Shown: positions 9,701 to 18,141 of the stretch, piece after piece
Numbering within the stretch: the stretch's first letter is position 1
Layout of the letters: the number at the start of each line of letters is the position of its first letter
Origin: Cryptosporangium sp044454545
GTDB taxonomy: Bacteria; Actinomycetota; Actinomycetes; Mycobacteriales; Cryptosporangiaceae
NCBI RefSeq assembly: GCF_044454545.1
Contig: NZ_JBITDV010000009.1
Coordinates: forward strand, 310,001-374,000
Direction of reading: 5' to 3'
Length of the DNA: 64,000 nucleotides
Made by a program: the position numbers and the translations under genes
The notes under the pieces: model-generated
Databases searched by the model: none
Told to the model about the DNA's origin: nothing
What the model saw: only the letters and a program-made list of their open reading frames with translations

Positions 9701-11849
9701 CCTCGCCGGTGGCCTCCACCCGGCACCGCAGCGCGTCGTGCCGCTCGACCAGCCGGTCGAGCGCGGCGCGCACGGCGTCCACCGAAGGCGTGCCGGTCAG
9801 GCGTACGACGGTCGGCAGGTGGTAGGTCGGGTCGGTGCGGTCGAACTGGTGCAGCAACCACAGGCTGTGCTGGCCCAGAGTGAGCGGAGCGGTGTCCAGC
9901 CCGCTCGCCCGGGGGCCGCCCGCACGGTTCGCGCCCCCCGCTGCCGCTGCGCCCCCCGCTGACACTGCGCCGGCCGCTGCCACCGCGTCGGCGAGTTCAC
10001 CGAAGGACGCGCCCGACATCACCTGGCCCACGGTGAAGTCGAGCGAGAAGGCGTGCTGGATCGCCATCGCCAGCCTCGCCGCGCTGAGCGAGTCGCCGCC
10101 GGCCTCGAAGAGGTTCTCGGCCCGGTCGCGCGGGGGCCGGCCGAGCAACGCGCGCCACTCCGCGGCGACTTTCCGTTCGATCTCGCCGGCCGGGGTGAGT
10201 TCGCGGTCGGGAGCGGGCCGGGCCAGCGCCGCCCGGTCGACCTTGCCGGACGGGGTGAGCGGCAACGCCCGGTGGACCAGCACCGCGGCCGGAACCGCCG
10301 CGGCCGGGAGCTGTGCGGCCAGGTACGCGCGCAGCCGCTGAGCCGGATCCGGCGCCGTGCCGGTCAGCGGTGCGAGCGTGACGTGGGCGGTGAGCAGTTC
10401 CTTGCCGTCGGCCCGGTGCAGGACGACGGCCGCGTCGGCCACCTCGTCGTGCCGGGCCAGCGTCGCCTCGATGCCACCCAGGCTGATCCGGACGCCCCGG
10501 ACCTTGACCTCGTCGTCCAGCCGGCCGAGGTGGACCAGAGCGCCGTCGGCCCGTTGACGGACCAGGTCACCGGTGCGGTACATCCGCTCGCCCGGCCGGC
10601 TCGGGTGGGCGACGAAGCGTTCCGCGGTCGCCGCGGGCCGGCCGTGGTACCCGACCGCGAGCCAGGGCCCGGCCAGGTACAACTCGCCCGGCTCGCCCGT
10701 TGCCACCGGACGGCGGTCGGCGTCGAGCACGGCGATCTCGACGTCCGGGAACGGGCACCCGATCGGGATCACGTCGCCCTCGAGAGACTCCTCGCTGACG
10801 TCGTGGAACGTGCTGTCGATGGTGGCTTCCGAAACGCCGTAGGTGTTGAGGACCCTGGCGTCGGCCGGCAGCACGGCCCGCAGCCGCCGGTAGTCGGCGG
10901 CCCGCCACTGGTCCCCACCGCTGGCGAAGAGCCGGACCGACGCCAGCCGGCGCCCGGCCCAGGCGACCCAGTCGACCAACAGCCGGATCACCGCCGGGGT
11001 CAGCTCGAGGATCTGGACCGACTCGGCGTCGATCAGCCGCCACAGCGCTTCCGGGTCGAGCAGGACCGGCCGCGGGCAGAGCACCAGCCGGCCGCCGAAG
11101 CACAGCGTCCGGACGAGGTCTCCCACGTGGACGTCGAACGACGGGCCGGCGGCCTGGAGCGTCGTGCCGGGCGAGCCGGTGAGGTCGTGGACGTGGTCCC
11201 AGCCGCGGCAGGCGGCGTCGAGAGCCCGATGGGACACGGCGACCGGCTTGGGTTCGCCGGTCGAGCCGGACGTATGGACGATGTAGGCGATGTCGTCGCC
11301 CACGACGTCCCCGCCCACGATGTCGTCGCCCCCGGGTCGGTGGCTCCGGACGGCGCCGTGGTCCTCCGTGTCTTCGGTGGCTTCCGGGTCATCCGGGTCT
11401 TCCGGGCTGAGCAGCGGGACGGGGCCGTCCGGCCAGGCCGGACGCAGCGACTCCGGGGCCACGACCGCCACCGGACCGATGTCGGCCAGCATCCGCGCCC
11501 GCCGGGCCGCCGGGAGCCCGGGATCGATCGGCAGATAGATTCCGCCGGCGCGCCAGATGGCCAGGGCGGCGACGACGAACGACGGCTCCGCGTCGTCGAC
11601 CAGCACCCCGACCGCACCGCCCCGAACCAGCCCGGCGGCGGCCAGCCGGGCGGCCAGCCGTTCGACCCGCACGGCGAGTTCCCGGTAGGTCAGCCGGCGG
11701 CCGGCCGAGACCACCGCGATCCGGCCCGGACAGCGCTCCGCGACATGGGCGAACCGCCGGTGAACCGCCACGAAGCCGGCCGCGGCGGGCTTGCGCCCGG
11801 CGCGACTTGTGGCGAGTTCACCCGGCATCGAATCCACCCCGGTCGTCAT
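6711..11849 (-). CDS. NRPS, A-PCP-C-A-PCP (probable loading module plus one extension module)
   Basis: 1712 residues. A1 (about 30-540) has HTSGSTGEPKP, NTYGVSE, YRTGDL and the terminal Lys in PSGKVDR. PCP1 has Ser587 in GGDSL. The C domain (about 645-1080) has HHLVFDD at residue 778. A2 is about residues 1110-1590. PCP2 has Ser1636 in LGATSV, where LGGxS is usual. There is no N-terminal C domain, so A1 is a likely chain starter. Read by eye against the GrsA pocket, A1 gives D-V-G-E-F-S-T-I-D-K, close to the ornithine codes of gramicidin S and tyrocidine; A2 gives D-P-R-H-V-C-A-Q-I-K, whose first four residues match the alpha-aminoadipate pocket of Lys2-type enzymes. Both readings are manual. 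A1 carries an acidic Gly/Asp-rich insertion before its ATP-binding loop. ATG 11828, preceded by GGGGTGG, is a good alternative start. Confidence 0.95.
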   Translation of the reverse strand: MTTGVDSMPGELATSRAGRKPAAAGFVAVHRRFAHVAERCPGRIAVVSAGRRLTYRELAVRVERLAARLAAAGLVRGGAVGVLVDDAEPSFVVAALAIWRAGGIYLPIDPGLPAARRARMLADIGPVAVVAPESLRPAWPDGPVPLLSPEDPDDPEATEDTEDHGAVRSHRPGGDDIVGGDVVGDDIAYIVHTSGSTGEPKPVAVSHRALDAACRGWDHVHDLTGSPGTTLQAAGPSFDVHVGDLVRTLCFGGRLVLCPRPVLLDPEALWRLIDAESVQILELTPAVIRLLVDWVAWAGRRLASVRLFASGGDQWRAADYRRLRAVLPADARVLNTYGVSEATIDSTFHDVSEESLEGDVIPIGCPFPDVEIAVLDADRRPVATGEPGELYLAGPWLAVGYHGRPAATAERFVAHPSRPGERMYRTGDLVRQRADGALVHLGRLDDEVKVRGVRISLGGIEATLARHDEVADAAVVLHRADGKELLTAHVTLAPLTGTAPDPAQRLRAYLAAQLPAAAVPAAVLVHRALPLTPSGKVDRAALARPAPDRELTPAGEIERKVAAEWRALLGRPPRDRAENLFEAGGDSLSAARLAMAIQHAFSLDFTVGQVMSGASFGELADAVAAAGAVSAGGAAAAGGANRAGGPRASGLDTAPLTLGQHSLWLLHQFDRTDPTYHLPTVVRLTGTPSVDAVRAALDRLVERHDALRCRVEATGEGARLRVEPRATIPFDVLDAGHDPDAVIADLVRRPFDLSTAPLIRAALVRHRADRHDLVLVVHHLVFDDWSERVVLRELGRLYTAEVTGVRADLPAPRLRITDVAAWRAERVSGPAGTAQREHWRRALAGLPGPLDLPGPMQAPPHPGPGNHHVELDPELTRQVRATASSHRVSPNVTMLAALSVLLRRWSGRPDLVVGVPFGHRDRTGTEDLVGFLVSTLPVRLRVEADAPFAQVLSAAARRLAEASSNADLPIELLLHDLGVEAAERNRLFRVWFNWLGTPAEPPAMASLSTRVLPTPPPGALFDLCCYVTERGDRLRLDLVYDPGALDAPHVAEFARQYALLLGRLCAEPDRPVCTHSLVTDVAAALLPTGTADLRTTAPALVGRLAATAAERAPDVALRGPGGTTSYAGLYALAGAWSATLAAAGVGPGDVVPIHAARVVELVPAVLGVLGAGAAVSILDEEHPPSRLARQVETLGATTGVRVAAELPDELRTTGLRWLDAPDPGAAGASWPARTERDGAAAYVAFTSGSSGRPEAVSATRAPLGNFLAWYPERYELTAADRFALLAGLGHDPLLRDVFVPLALGASLAVPPPPLLRDPVGLLGWLAAESTTVLHATPALCRLLSVPPAPTPLAALRLVCCAGDLLQPTDVDGIRRWAPNATVVNAYGTTETPQIVSHAEVDAAPTGRSPLPVGRGVPGAELLVTDAEGRSSGIGEVGTITVRSPYLATGFRAERPGFAADPVSNHRRFVTGDVGRYRPDGSVTVLGRRDTQVQVRGFRVELGEIDRWLRAHPGLRDAAAAARPGADGDLQIVASVVPAPGHPPPDADAIRAFLRRALPDYMLPVEVRAINAVPLTPNGKIDRRRLAEDTAETGLLRAPAARPVTDLERLVTTIWQQVLAHERVGAEQNFRELGATSVLMARAHVELQRVTGRLIPITALFEHSTVRSLALFLAGGGAASPPAAAPRTARHLPALRQRRLAARAAARSKETTP

Positions 11850-11988
11850 CGGCGATCTGCCGGAACGCTAACGACGCCGGTCCCTCCCCGACATGTCGCG
11901 GATTTGCGGGACGTGTCGCCGCCGCGGCGCCGCGACCAGACTTCCAGCGGCTGAGCATCGCGAGCATTTCGCGGGAGGAGCGCATTGC
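11850..11988. promoter_or_regulatory. Divergent promoter region between the NRPS operon and the KS-AT gene
   Basis: A 139-bp region between two divergent biosynthetic genes. It holds two similar decamers in the same direction exactly 20 bp apart: GACATGTCGC at 11890 and GACGTGTCGC at 11910, differing at one base. A spacing of two helical turns suits a dimeric activator or repressor. The plus-strand gene has a strong ribosome binding site (GGGAGGAG, about 11972-11979). No -35/-10 pair can be assigned with confidence. Confidence 0.45.
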
Positions 11989-14616
11989 ATGGCTACCGCC
12001 GAGCCGATCGCCATCGTCGGAATGGCCGGTCGTTTTCCCGCCGCGAATGATCTCGAGGAGTTCCGCGCGAATCTGTTCGCCGGCCGGGAGTGCCTCACCG
12101 AACTTTCCCGCGAGCAGCTGCTCGAATCGGGCGAAGATCCGGACGACATCGACGATCCCGATTACGTGCGGCGGCGGCCGATTCTCGCCGACGTGGACGG
12201 CTTCGACGCCCGATTCTTCGACCTCTCCCCGCGCGACGCGGAAGTCCGGGATCCGCAGCACCGCCTCTTCCTCGAAACCGCGCATTCGGCCTTGGAACAC
12301 GCGGCCTACGACTCGCAGACCTATGCCGGCCGGATCGGCGTTTATACCGGCAGCAACATGAACAGCTACCGGATCGACTTCGTCGAGAAGCGTCCGGATC
12401 TCTACCGGTCGGCCGGTCGAATGGCGATCGACCTCGGAAACTCTCCCGACTACCTGGCCACGTTCGTCGCCTACAAGCTCGGTCTGCGGGGGCCCGCGCT
12501 GACCGTGCTGACGGCCTGCTCGACGTCGCTGGTCGCCGTGCACGAGGCCTGCAACGCGCTGCGGGTCGGCGACTGCGACCTGGCCATCGCCGGTGGCGCC
12601 GACGTCGAGTTCCCGGTCGATCGCGGCTATTTCCACGTGTCGGGCGGAACGCTGTCGAAGGACGGCGTCTCGCGGCCGTTCGACGACGAGGCCTCGGGCA
12701 CGAATTTCGGCAGCGGCGCCGGTGCCGTCGTGTTGAAGCCGCTGGCCACGGCGCTGGCCGACCGCGACACGGTGTACGCCGTCGTCCGCGGGACGGCGAT
12801 CAACAACGACGGCGACCGCAAGGCCGGGTTCACGGCGCCGAGCGTCGCCGGGCAGAGCGAGTGCATCCAGCGCGCCCTCCGGGTCGCCGGGGTGGACCCG
12901 GCCACGATCGGCTACGTCGAGGCGCACGGGACGGCCACCCCGATCGGCGATCCGATCGAGCTGGCCGGGCTGGTCGACGCGTTCCGTGCGGTGGGCGGTC
13001 CGGAGCTTCCCGACCGGTACTGCGCGATCGGGTCGGTGAAGTCCAACGTCGGCCATCTGGGCCAGGCCTCCGGGGTCACCGGTCTGATCAAGACGGTGCT
13101 CGCGCTGAGGGCCGGTCGGATCCCGGCGACGCTGAACGTCAACCGGCTCAACCGTCAGGTGGACTGGGAGGACACGCCCTTCGTGGTCGCCACCCGGTCG
13201 ATGCCGTGGCCGGCGGGCCCGGACGGGCCGCGACGCGCGGGCGTGAGCTCGTTCGGCATCGGCGGCACCAACGCCCATCTCGTCCTGGAAGAGGCTCCGT
13301 CCGGACCGCCGCCGCCGCCGGGCGAGCCCGCGGTCGAAGCCGTGCTGTGGTCGGCGGTCGACGCGCCCGCCGCCGACCGGCTGGCCCAGCGTCTGACCGG
13401 CTACTTCGCCCGCCTCGACGAGGCTGACTTCCCCGACGCCGCGCACTCGCTGCGCACCGGCCGGACCGTGAAGCGGACCCGCGCGGCCTTGGTCGCCGCC
13501 GGCCCGGCCGAGGCCACGACGCTCCTGCGGTCCAGGCGAGGCCTGATCCGGCCGGACGGGACGGCCCGGCGGCTGGCCTTCGTCTTCCCGGGCGTCGAGC
13601 CGCGGCACCTCCCGGCGATGCGCGACCTCTACGTCCACGAAGCGCTCTTCCGGCAGGGCTGCGACGCCGCCTTCGACGTGTTGGAACCGCTACTGGACGT
13701 GGATCTGCGTCCGGCCTTGGCCGCGGGGGATCCGGCGGCGCTGGCGCGACCGCTGACCGCGTTACCGCTGCTGTACACCGCCCAGTACGTGCTCGCGCAG
13801 AGCCTGATCCACTGGGGCGCGCACCCCGACGTCGTCTTCGGACACGGCCTGGGGGAGCTCGTCGCCGGGGCCGTGGCGGGAGGACTGGACTTCGAGTCCG
13901 GGCTGTGTGCGGTGGCCGAGCGGGCCCGGCTGGTGGAGACGTCGCCACGGCGCAGCGCGCTCACCGTCGGCGCCGGGGCCGGGCAGGTGATCGACCTGCT
14001 GCCCGCGGCGGTGAGCGTCGCCGCGGTGAACGGGGCGCGCCAGGTCGAGCTGGTCGGGCCGGACGACGAGATCGTCGAGGTCGCCCGGCGGCTGGCCGCG
14101 CACCACGTGCCGGCCCGTGCGCCGCGGGCCGCACACGGCTTGCCGGACCCGGAGCTGGGCCCGCTGGTGCCGCTCTGGCGCGACCGGCTCGCCGACCTGG
14201 CCTGGCGCCGGCCGGAGTTGTCGCTGGTGTCCACGGTGCCCGGGGCCGGGCCGGCCGCGGGCGACGCGGTCTCTCCGGACTTCTGGGCGGCCCAGCTGAT
14301 CACGCCGGTCGACTTCGACGCCGCCGCCGCCGCGGTGCTCTCCGCCGGGCCGACGACCGTGGTGGAGATCGGCGGCGGAACGCTCGAGCCCCTGCTCAGA
14401 GCCCGGCCGGACCTGCGGGCGAGCCGGTCGCGGGTCCTGCCGGCGGCCGGCGGCGAGCGCACCGGCGAGGCTCTGCAGCGACTCCTTTCCCAGCTGTGGG
14501 TGGACGGCAGGACGATCGGCTACTGGCGCCGGCGGGCCGAGCAGGGGGAGTACCGCAGGATCGCGGCACCCGGCTACCCCTACGATCGGCAGCGCTTCTG
14601 GGCCGACCCGCGCTAG
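11989..14616 (+). CDS. KS-AT didomain PKS with inactivated AT (Ser to Gly) and no carrier domain
   Basis: 875 residues. The start at ATG 11989 is set by GGGAGGAG 10 bases upstream and by the KS N-terminus (EPIAIVGMAGRFP). The KS (1-430) looks active: Cys177 in TACSTS, His in EAHGTAT and SNVGHL. The following AT fold is full length, but the nucleophile elbow reads GHGLGE: codon 620 (13846-13848) is GGC, Gly, in place of the catalytic Ser. The HAFHS motif is degraded to RAAHG. The protein ends just after the post-AT linker (PGYPYDRQRFW), so KR, DH and ACP are absent. It cannot load its own extender or carry a chain. It probably condenses substrates held on separate carrier proteins, such as those at 24597 and 41230. 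It converges on the thioesterase gene with no intergenic space. Confidence 0.93.
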   Translation: MATAEPIAIVGMAGRFPAANDLEEFRANLFAGRECLTELSREQLLESGEDPDDIDDPDYVRRRPILADVDGFDARFFDLSPRDAEVRDPQHRLFLETAHSALEHAAYDSQTYAGRIGVYTGSNMNSYRIDFVEKRPDLYRSAGRMAIDLGNSPDYLATFVAYKLGLRGPALTVLTACSTSLVAVHEACNALRVGDCDLAIAGGADVEFPVDRGYFHVSGGTLSKDGVSRPFDDEASGTNFGSGAGAVVLKPLATALADRDTVYAVVRGTAINNDGDRKAGFTAPSVAGQSECIQRALRVAGVDPATIGYVEAHGTATPIGDPIELAGLVDAFRAVGGPELPDRYCAIGSVKSNVGHLGQASGVTGLIKTVLALRAGRIPATLNVNRLNRQVDWEDTPFVVATRSMPWPAGPDGPRRAGVSSFGIGGTNAHLVLEEAPSGPPPPPGEPAVEAVLWSAVDAPAADRLAQRLTGYFARLDEADFPDAAHSLRTGRTVKRTRAALVAAGPAEATTLLRSRRGLIRPDGTARRLAFVFPGVEPRHLPAMRDLYVHEALFRQGCDAAFDVLEPLLDVDLRPALAAGDPAALARPLTALPLLYTAQYVLAQSLIHWGAHPDVVFGHGLGELVAGAVAGGLDFESGLCAVAERARLVETSPRRSALTVGAGAGQVIDLLPAAVSVAAVNGARQVELVGPDDEIVEVARRLAAHHVPARAPRAAHGLPDPELGPLVPLWRDRLADLAWRRPELSLVSTVPGAGPAAGDAVSPDFWAAQLITPVDFDAAAAAVLSAGPTTVVEIGGGTLEPLLRARPDLRASRSRVLPAAGGERTGEALQRLLSQLWVDGRTIGYWRRRAEQGEYRRIAAPGYPYDRQRFWADPR

Positions 14617-15387
14617 TTAGCGCGCGCTTCCGGTGGCGAACACGCCGGTGATCTGTTCGAGAAGGTGCTCGGCGGCGGGAAAGTGGCCGCCGGGCAGCAC
14701 CGCGCAGTCGAAACGTCCGCCGGACACCACCCGCCAATAGGGGAGCAGCTCGGCCGGGACCGTCCGGTCGGCCTCCCCGCCGAGCGCGGTGACCGGGCAC
14801 TGGAACCAGGGGCCGGCCGGAGCCGGCGCCGTCTCGACCAGTCGCAGGTCCGCCCGCGTGACGTCCAGGATCATCTCCATCAGTTCCGGGGTGTCGAAGA
14901 CCTCCGGCGGTGTGCCGCCGTAGGCCCGAAGTTTGGCCAGCAGCGCCGGGGTCGAGAGCTGGTGCACCGGCGAGTCGGGGTCGGGGTGGCTCGGCGGGCG
15001 GCAGGCCGCGAGGAAGGCGTGCACCGGCCCCGGCCGCCCGATCTCACGCATCCGAAGCGCGAAGGCGGCGCCGACGGCGACCCCGGCGCTGTGCCCGTAG
15101 ACGGCGTAGGGCTGCCCGTCGAGTCGCGGGGCGAGGAATCGCGTCAGCTCCCGGGCCAGGACCGTGAGGTCGGTGGCCTTCGTCTCGGTGAAGCGCTGCT
15201 CCCGGCCGGGAAGCTGGATCGGCCACACGTCGATGCCGTGGGCCGCCAGCTTCGGGACCCATTGCCGGTAGAACGACGCGCCCCCACCGGCATGGTGGAA
15301 GCAGAGCAGGCGCAGGCGGTGGCTCGGGGTGGAGCCGGCGAACTGCACCCACGGGGTCAGGACGCCGGGGGTGGTGGGAAGGCTCAT
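14617..15387 (-). CDS. Type II thioesterase (alpha/beta hydrolase)
   Basis: 256 residues, the normal size for discrete external thioesterases of NRPS/PKS clusters. It shows the family's CFHHAGGGASFY oxyanion region, the nucleophile elbow GHSAG, a late Asp in GGEADRTVP and the catalytic His in GGHFPA. Such enzymes remove misprimed or stalled acyl groups from carrier proteins in the cytoplasm. The ATG overlaps the stop of the upstream ABC permease (ATGA), so it is the last gene of a four-gene operon with the exporter. The cluster has a second type II thioesterase at 40469 with a different nucleophile, so the two may serve different carriers. Confidence 0.95.
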   Translation of the reverse strand: MSLPTTPGVLTPWVQFAGSTPSHRLRLLCFHHAGGGASFYRQWVPKLAAHGIDVWPIQLPGREQRFTETKATDLTVLARELTRFLAPRLDGQPYAVYGHSAGVAVGAAFALRMREIGRPGPVHAFLAACRPPSHPDPDSPVHQLSTPALLAKLRAYGGTPPEVFDTPELMEMILDVTRADLRLVETAPAPAGPWFQCPVTALGGEADRTVPAELLPYWRVVSGGRFDCAVLPGGHFPAAEHLLEQITGVFATGSAR

Positions 15388-16178
15388 GCGGACGCTCCCG
15401 AGTAGTGCCGAAGTGCGGTCGTGAAGACGTAGCGGGTGACGAGGGCGAGCGCGCAGGCAGCGAGCGCCTCACCGAGTACCGCGGCACCGGAGAGCCGGTG
15501 CGCGATCGCGGCCGCCGGCAGCGAGATCGAGAAGCCGATCGGCACGACGAAGGTCAGGCTGACGCGCAGCCAGCCCGGATAGATCGTGAGCGGCCAGCGC
15601 CCGGCCTGATACACCGACTCGAACATCTCGGCGATGCCGTCGACGCGGACGAACCAGAACACGGTGGACATCAGGCAGAACAGGAAGCAGTAGATGATGA
15701 GCAGGCCGAACACCAGCGTCACCAGGAAAAGCAGCACCTCGACCGGGCCGACCATCGGGCGCAGTCCGATCACGGCCCAGCCGATGACGGCCAGACCGGC
15801 GAGCACGTCGACGCCCTGCCAGGCGTCCACCGCCCGGGTGCTGACCACGAACTGGGCGTCCATCGGCCGCACCAGGACGAAGTCCAACGTGCCGTCCTGC
15901 ACGTCGCGGACCAGGCGCTCGAGCATCGGCCGGACGAACATCCGGAGCACCCCGCCGACCAGTGTGAAGACCCCTACGAACGCCATCAGCTGCGGCTTCG
16001 TCCAACCGTTGAGGTCGTGGATCTGCGCGAACACCAGGCCGACGACCACCAGGCTGATACCGATCGACAGGACGCTCTGCAGCAGCTGGACGAAGAAGTT
16101 CGCGCGGTACTGCAGCTCGTTCAGGATCTGAACACGCAGCAGCCGCCAGCCCAGGGCGGGCAATTCCGACGTTTTCAT
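15384..16178 (-). CDS. ABC-2 type transporter permease
   Basis: 264 residues with six or so hydrophobic segments (for example around residues 28-52, 62-80, 115-135, 140-165, 200-225 and 232-255). The sequence resembles the ABC2_membrane_6/DUF990 permeases that work in pairs with one ATPase. The N-terminal block with NELQYRANFF and the RPM...VQDGTLDFVLVRP stretch are shared in pattern with the neighbouring permease, so the two are paralogues forming a heterodimeric membrane channel. It starts 16 bases after the upstream permease and its stop overlaps the thioesterase start. Likely role: export of, or self-protection against, the cluster product. Confidence 0.92.
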   Translation of the reverse strand: MKTSELPALGWRLLRVQILNELQYRANFFVQLLQSVLSIGISLVVVGLVFAQIHDLNGWTKPQLMAFVGVFTLVGGVLRMFVRPMLERLVRDVQDGTLDFVLVRPMDAQFVVSTRAVDAWQGVDVLAGLAVIGWAVIGLRPMVGPVEVLLFLVTLVFGLLIIYCFLFCLMSTVFWFVRVDGIAEMFESVYQAGRWPLTIYPGWLRVSLTFVVPIGFSISLPAAAIAHRLSGAAVLGEALAACALALVTRYVFTTALRHYSGASA

Positions 16179-16194
16179 CCCGCTCCGTTCCTGG

Positions 16195-17009
16195 TCAGTT
16201 GCCCACGGCGGTGTGCCGCCGCACGGCCAGACGCCAGACGCCGAGGACGCCGGTCGCTCCGACGCCTATCCACACCAGCTGCATGGCGAGGCCGTGGAGG
16301 AGGTCGGTGGCGCTCAGGTTCGAGACGACCGACTCGATCGGAAAGCCGAAGACCCATTTGAAGGGCAGGAAGTCCGCGACGCGCTGGGCCCAGCCGGGAA
16401 GCAACGACATCGGCACCAGCCGCCCGGAGAGCAGCAGCTCCACCGCGAGGATCAGGTCGAACGCCGCTCCGGCCCGAGTCGTCCAGAAGGACGTCAGCCC
16501 GAGCAGCCAGAGATAGAGCGAACGGAGCAGGTAGGCGGCCCAGATCGCGACCACGAAGACGACGGCTTCCAGCGGCGTCACGCTCAGGGCGGGCCGGAAG
16601 ATCAACGCCAGCCCGACCGCCACCGGGACCCAGAGCACGACCATGACGAGCTTCCAGCCCGCGTACTCCGCCAGGTCACGGTGGATCGGATGGATGGGCC
16701 GCAGGAGTGCGCCGGTGAACGTGCCGTCGCGGATCCGTTCCTCGAAGTCGTGCGGTGTCGTGGCGGTGGTCATGTTCCGCACGAGCGTCCAGACGATGAA
16801 GTAGGCGGCCAGCGTGTGGATCGTCCAGCCGCCGACCGAGCCGCCGGCGACCCGGGCCACCGCCTGCCAGAGCAGCAGGTAGAGCAGGGCCTCGAACACC
16901 ATCGTGGCGAGGAGGAAGTAGTTCGTGGCGCGGTACTGGAACTCCTTGCTGACGGCGACGCCGGCGGTCTTCACGTAGAACCCGCCCAGCCGGCCGAGCC
17001 GCGGTGTCG

Positions 17010-17013
<4 letters not shown>
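16195..17013 (-). CDS. ABC-2 type transporter permease (partner)
   Basis: 272 residues when started at GTG 17013, which overlaps the ATPase stop as GTGA. A longer open frame extends upstream but lies inside the ATPase gene. Several hydrophobic segments are visible, and the motif ...FEERIRDGTFTGALLRPIHP matches the cytoplasmic loop of the sister permease. The N-terminal KEFQYRATNYFLL also parallels its partner. Together with the ATPase and the second permease it forms a complete ABC-2 exporter, expected in the plasma membrane. Its place inside the biosynthetic cluster and coupling to the thioesterase suggest product export; the substrate is unknown. Confidence 0.9.
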
Positions 17014-17993
<980 letters not shown>

Positions 17994-18141
17994 CGAACAC
18001 CCCGTCGACGTCGCAGTGACAAGGACATCGCCATGATTGGGGAGCCGGCGGTCCGTGCGCCTGTCACCTGTTCGCGGGATACGTCCGCGTCCCGTATATC
18101 GGTGGCTGTGCGCACGGTGACCGGCGCCTTAGCTTGACCGA

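Noticed and set aside
18079..18108. Inverted repeat around ATACG...CGTAT upstream of the LanB-like gene
   Set aside because: Arms are only 5 bp with variable flanks; not enough to claim an operator, though the region must contain the divergent promoters.
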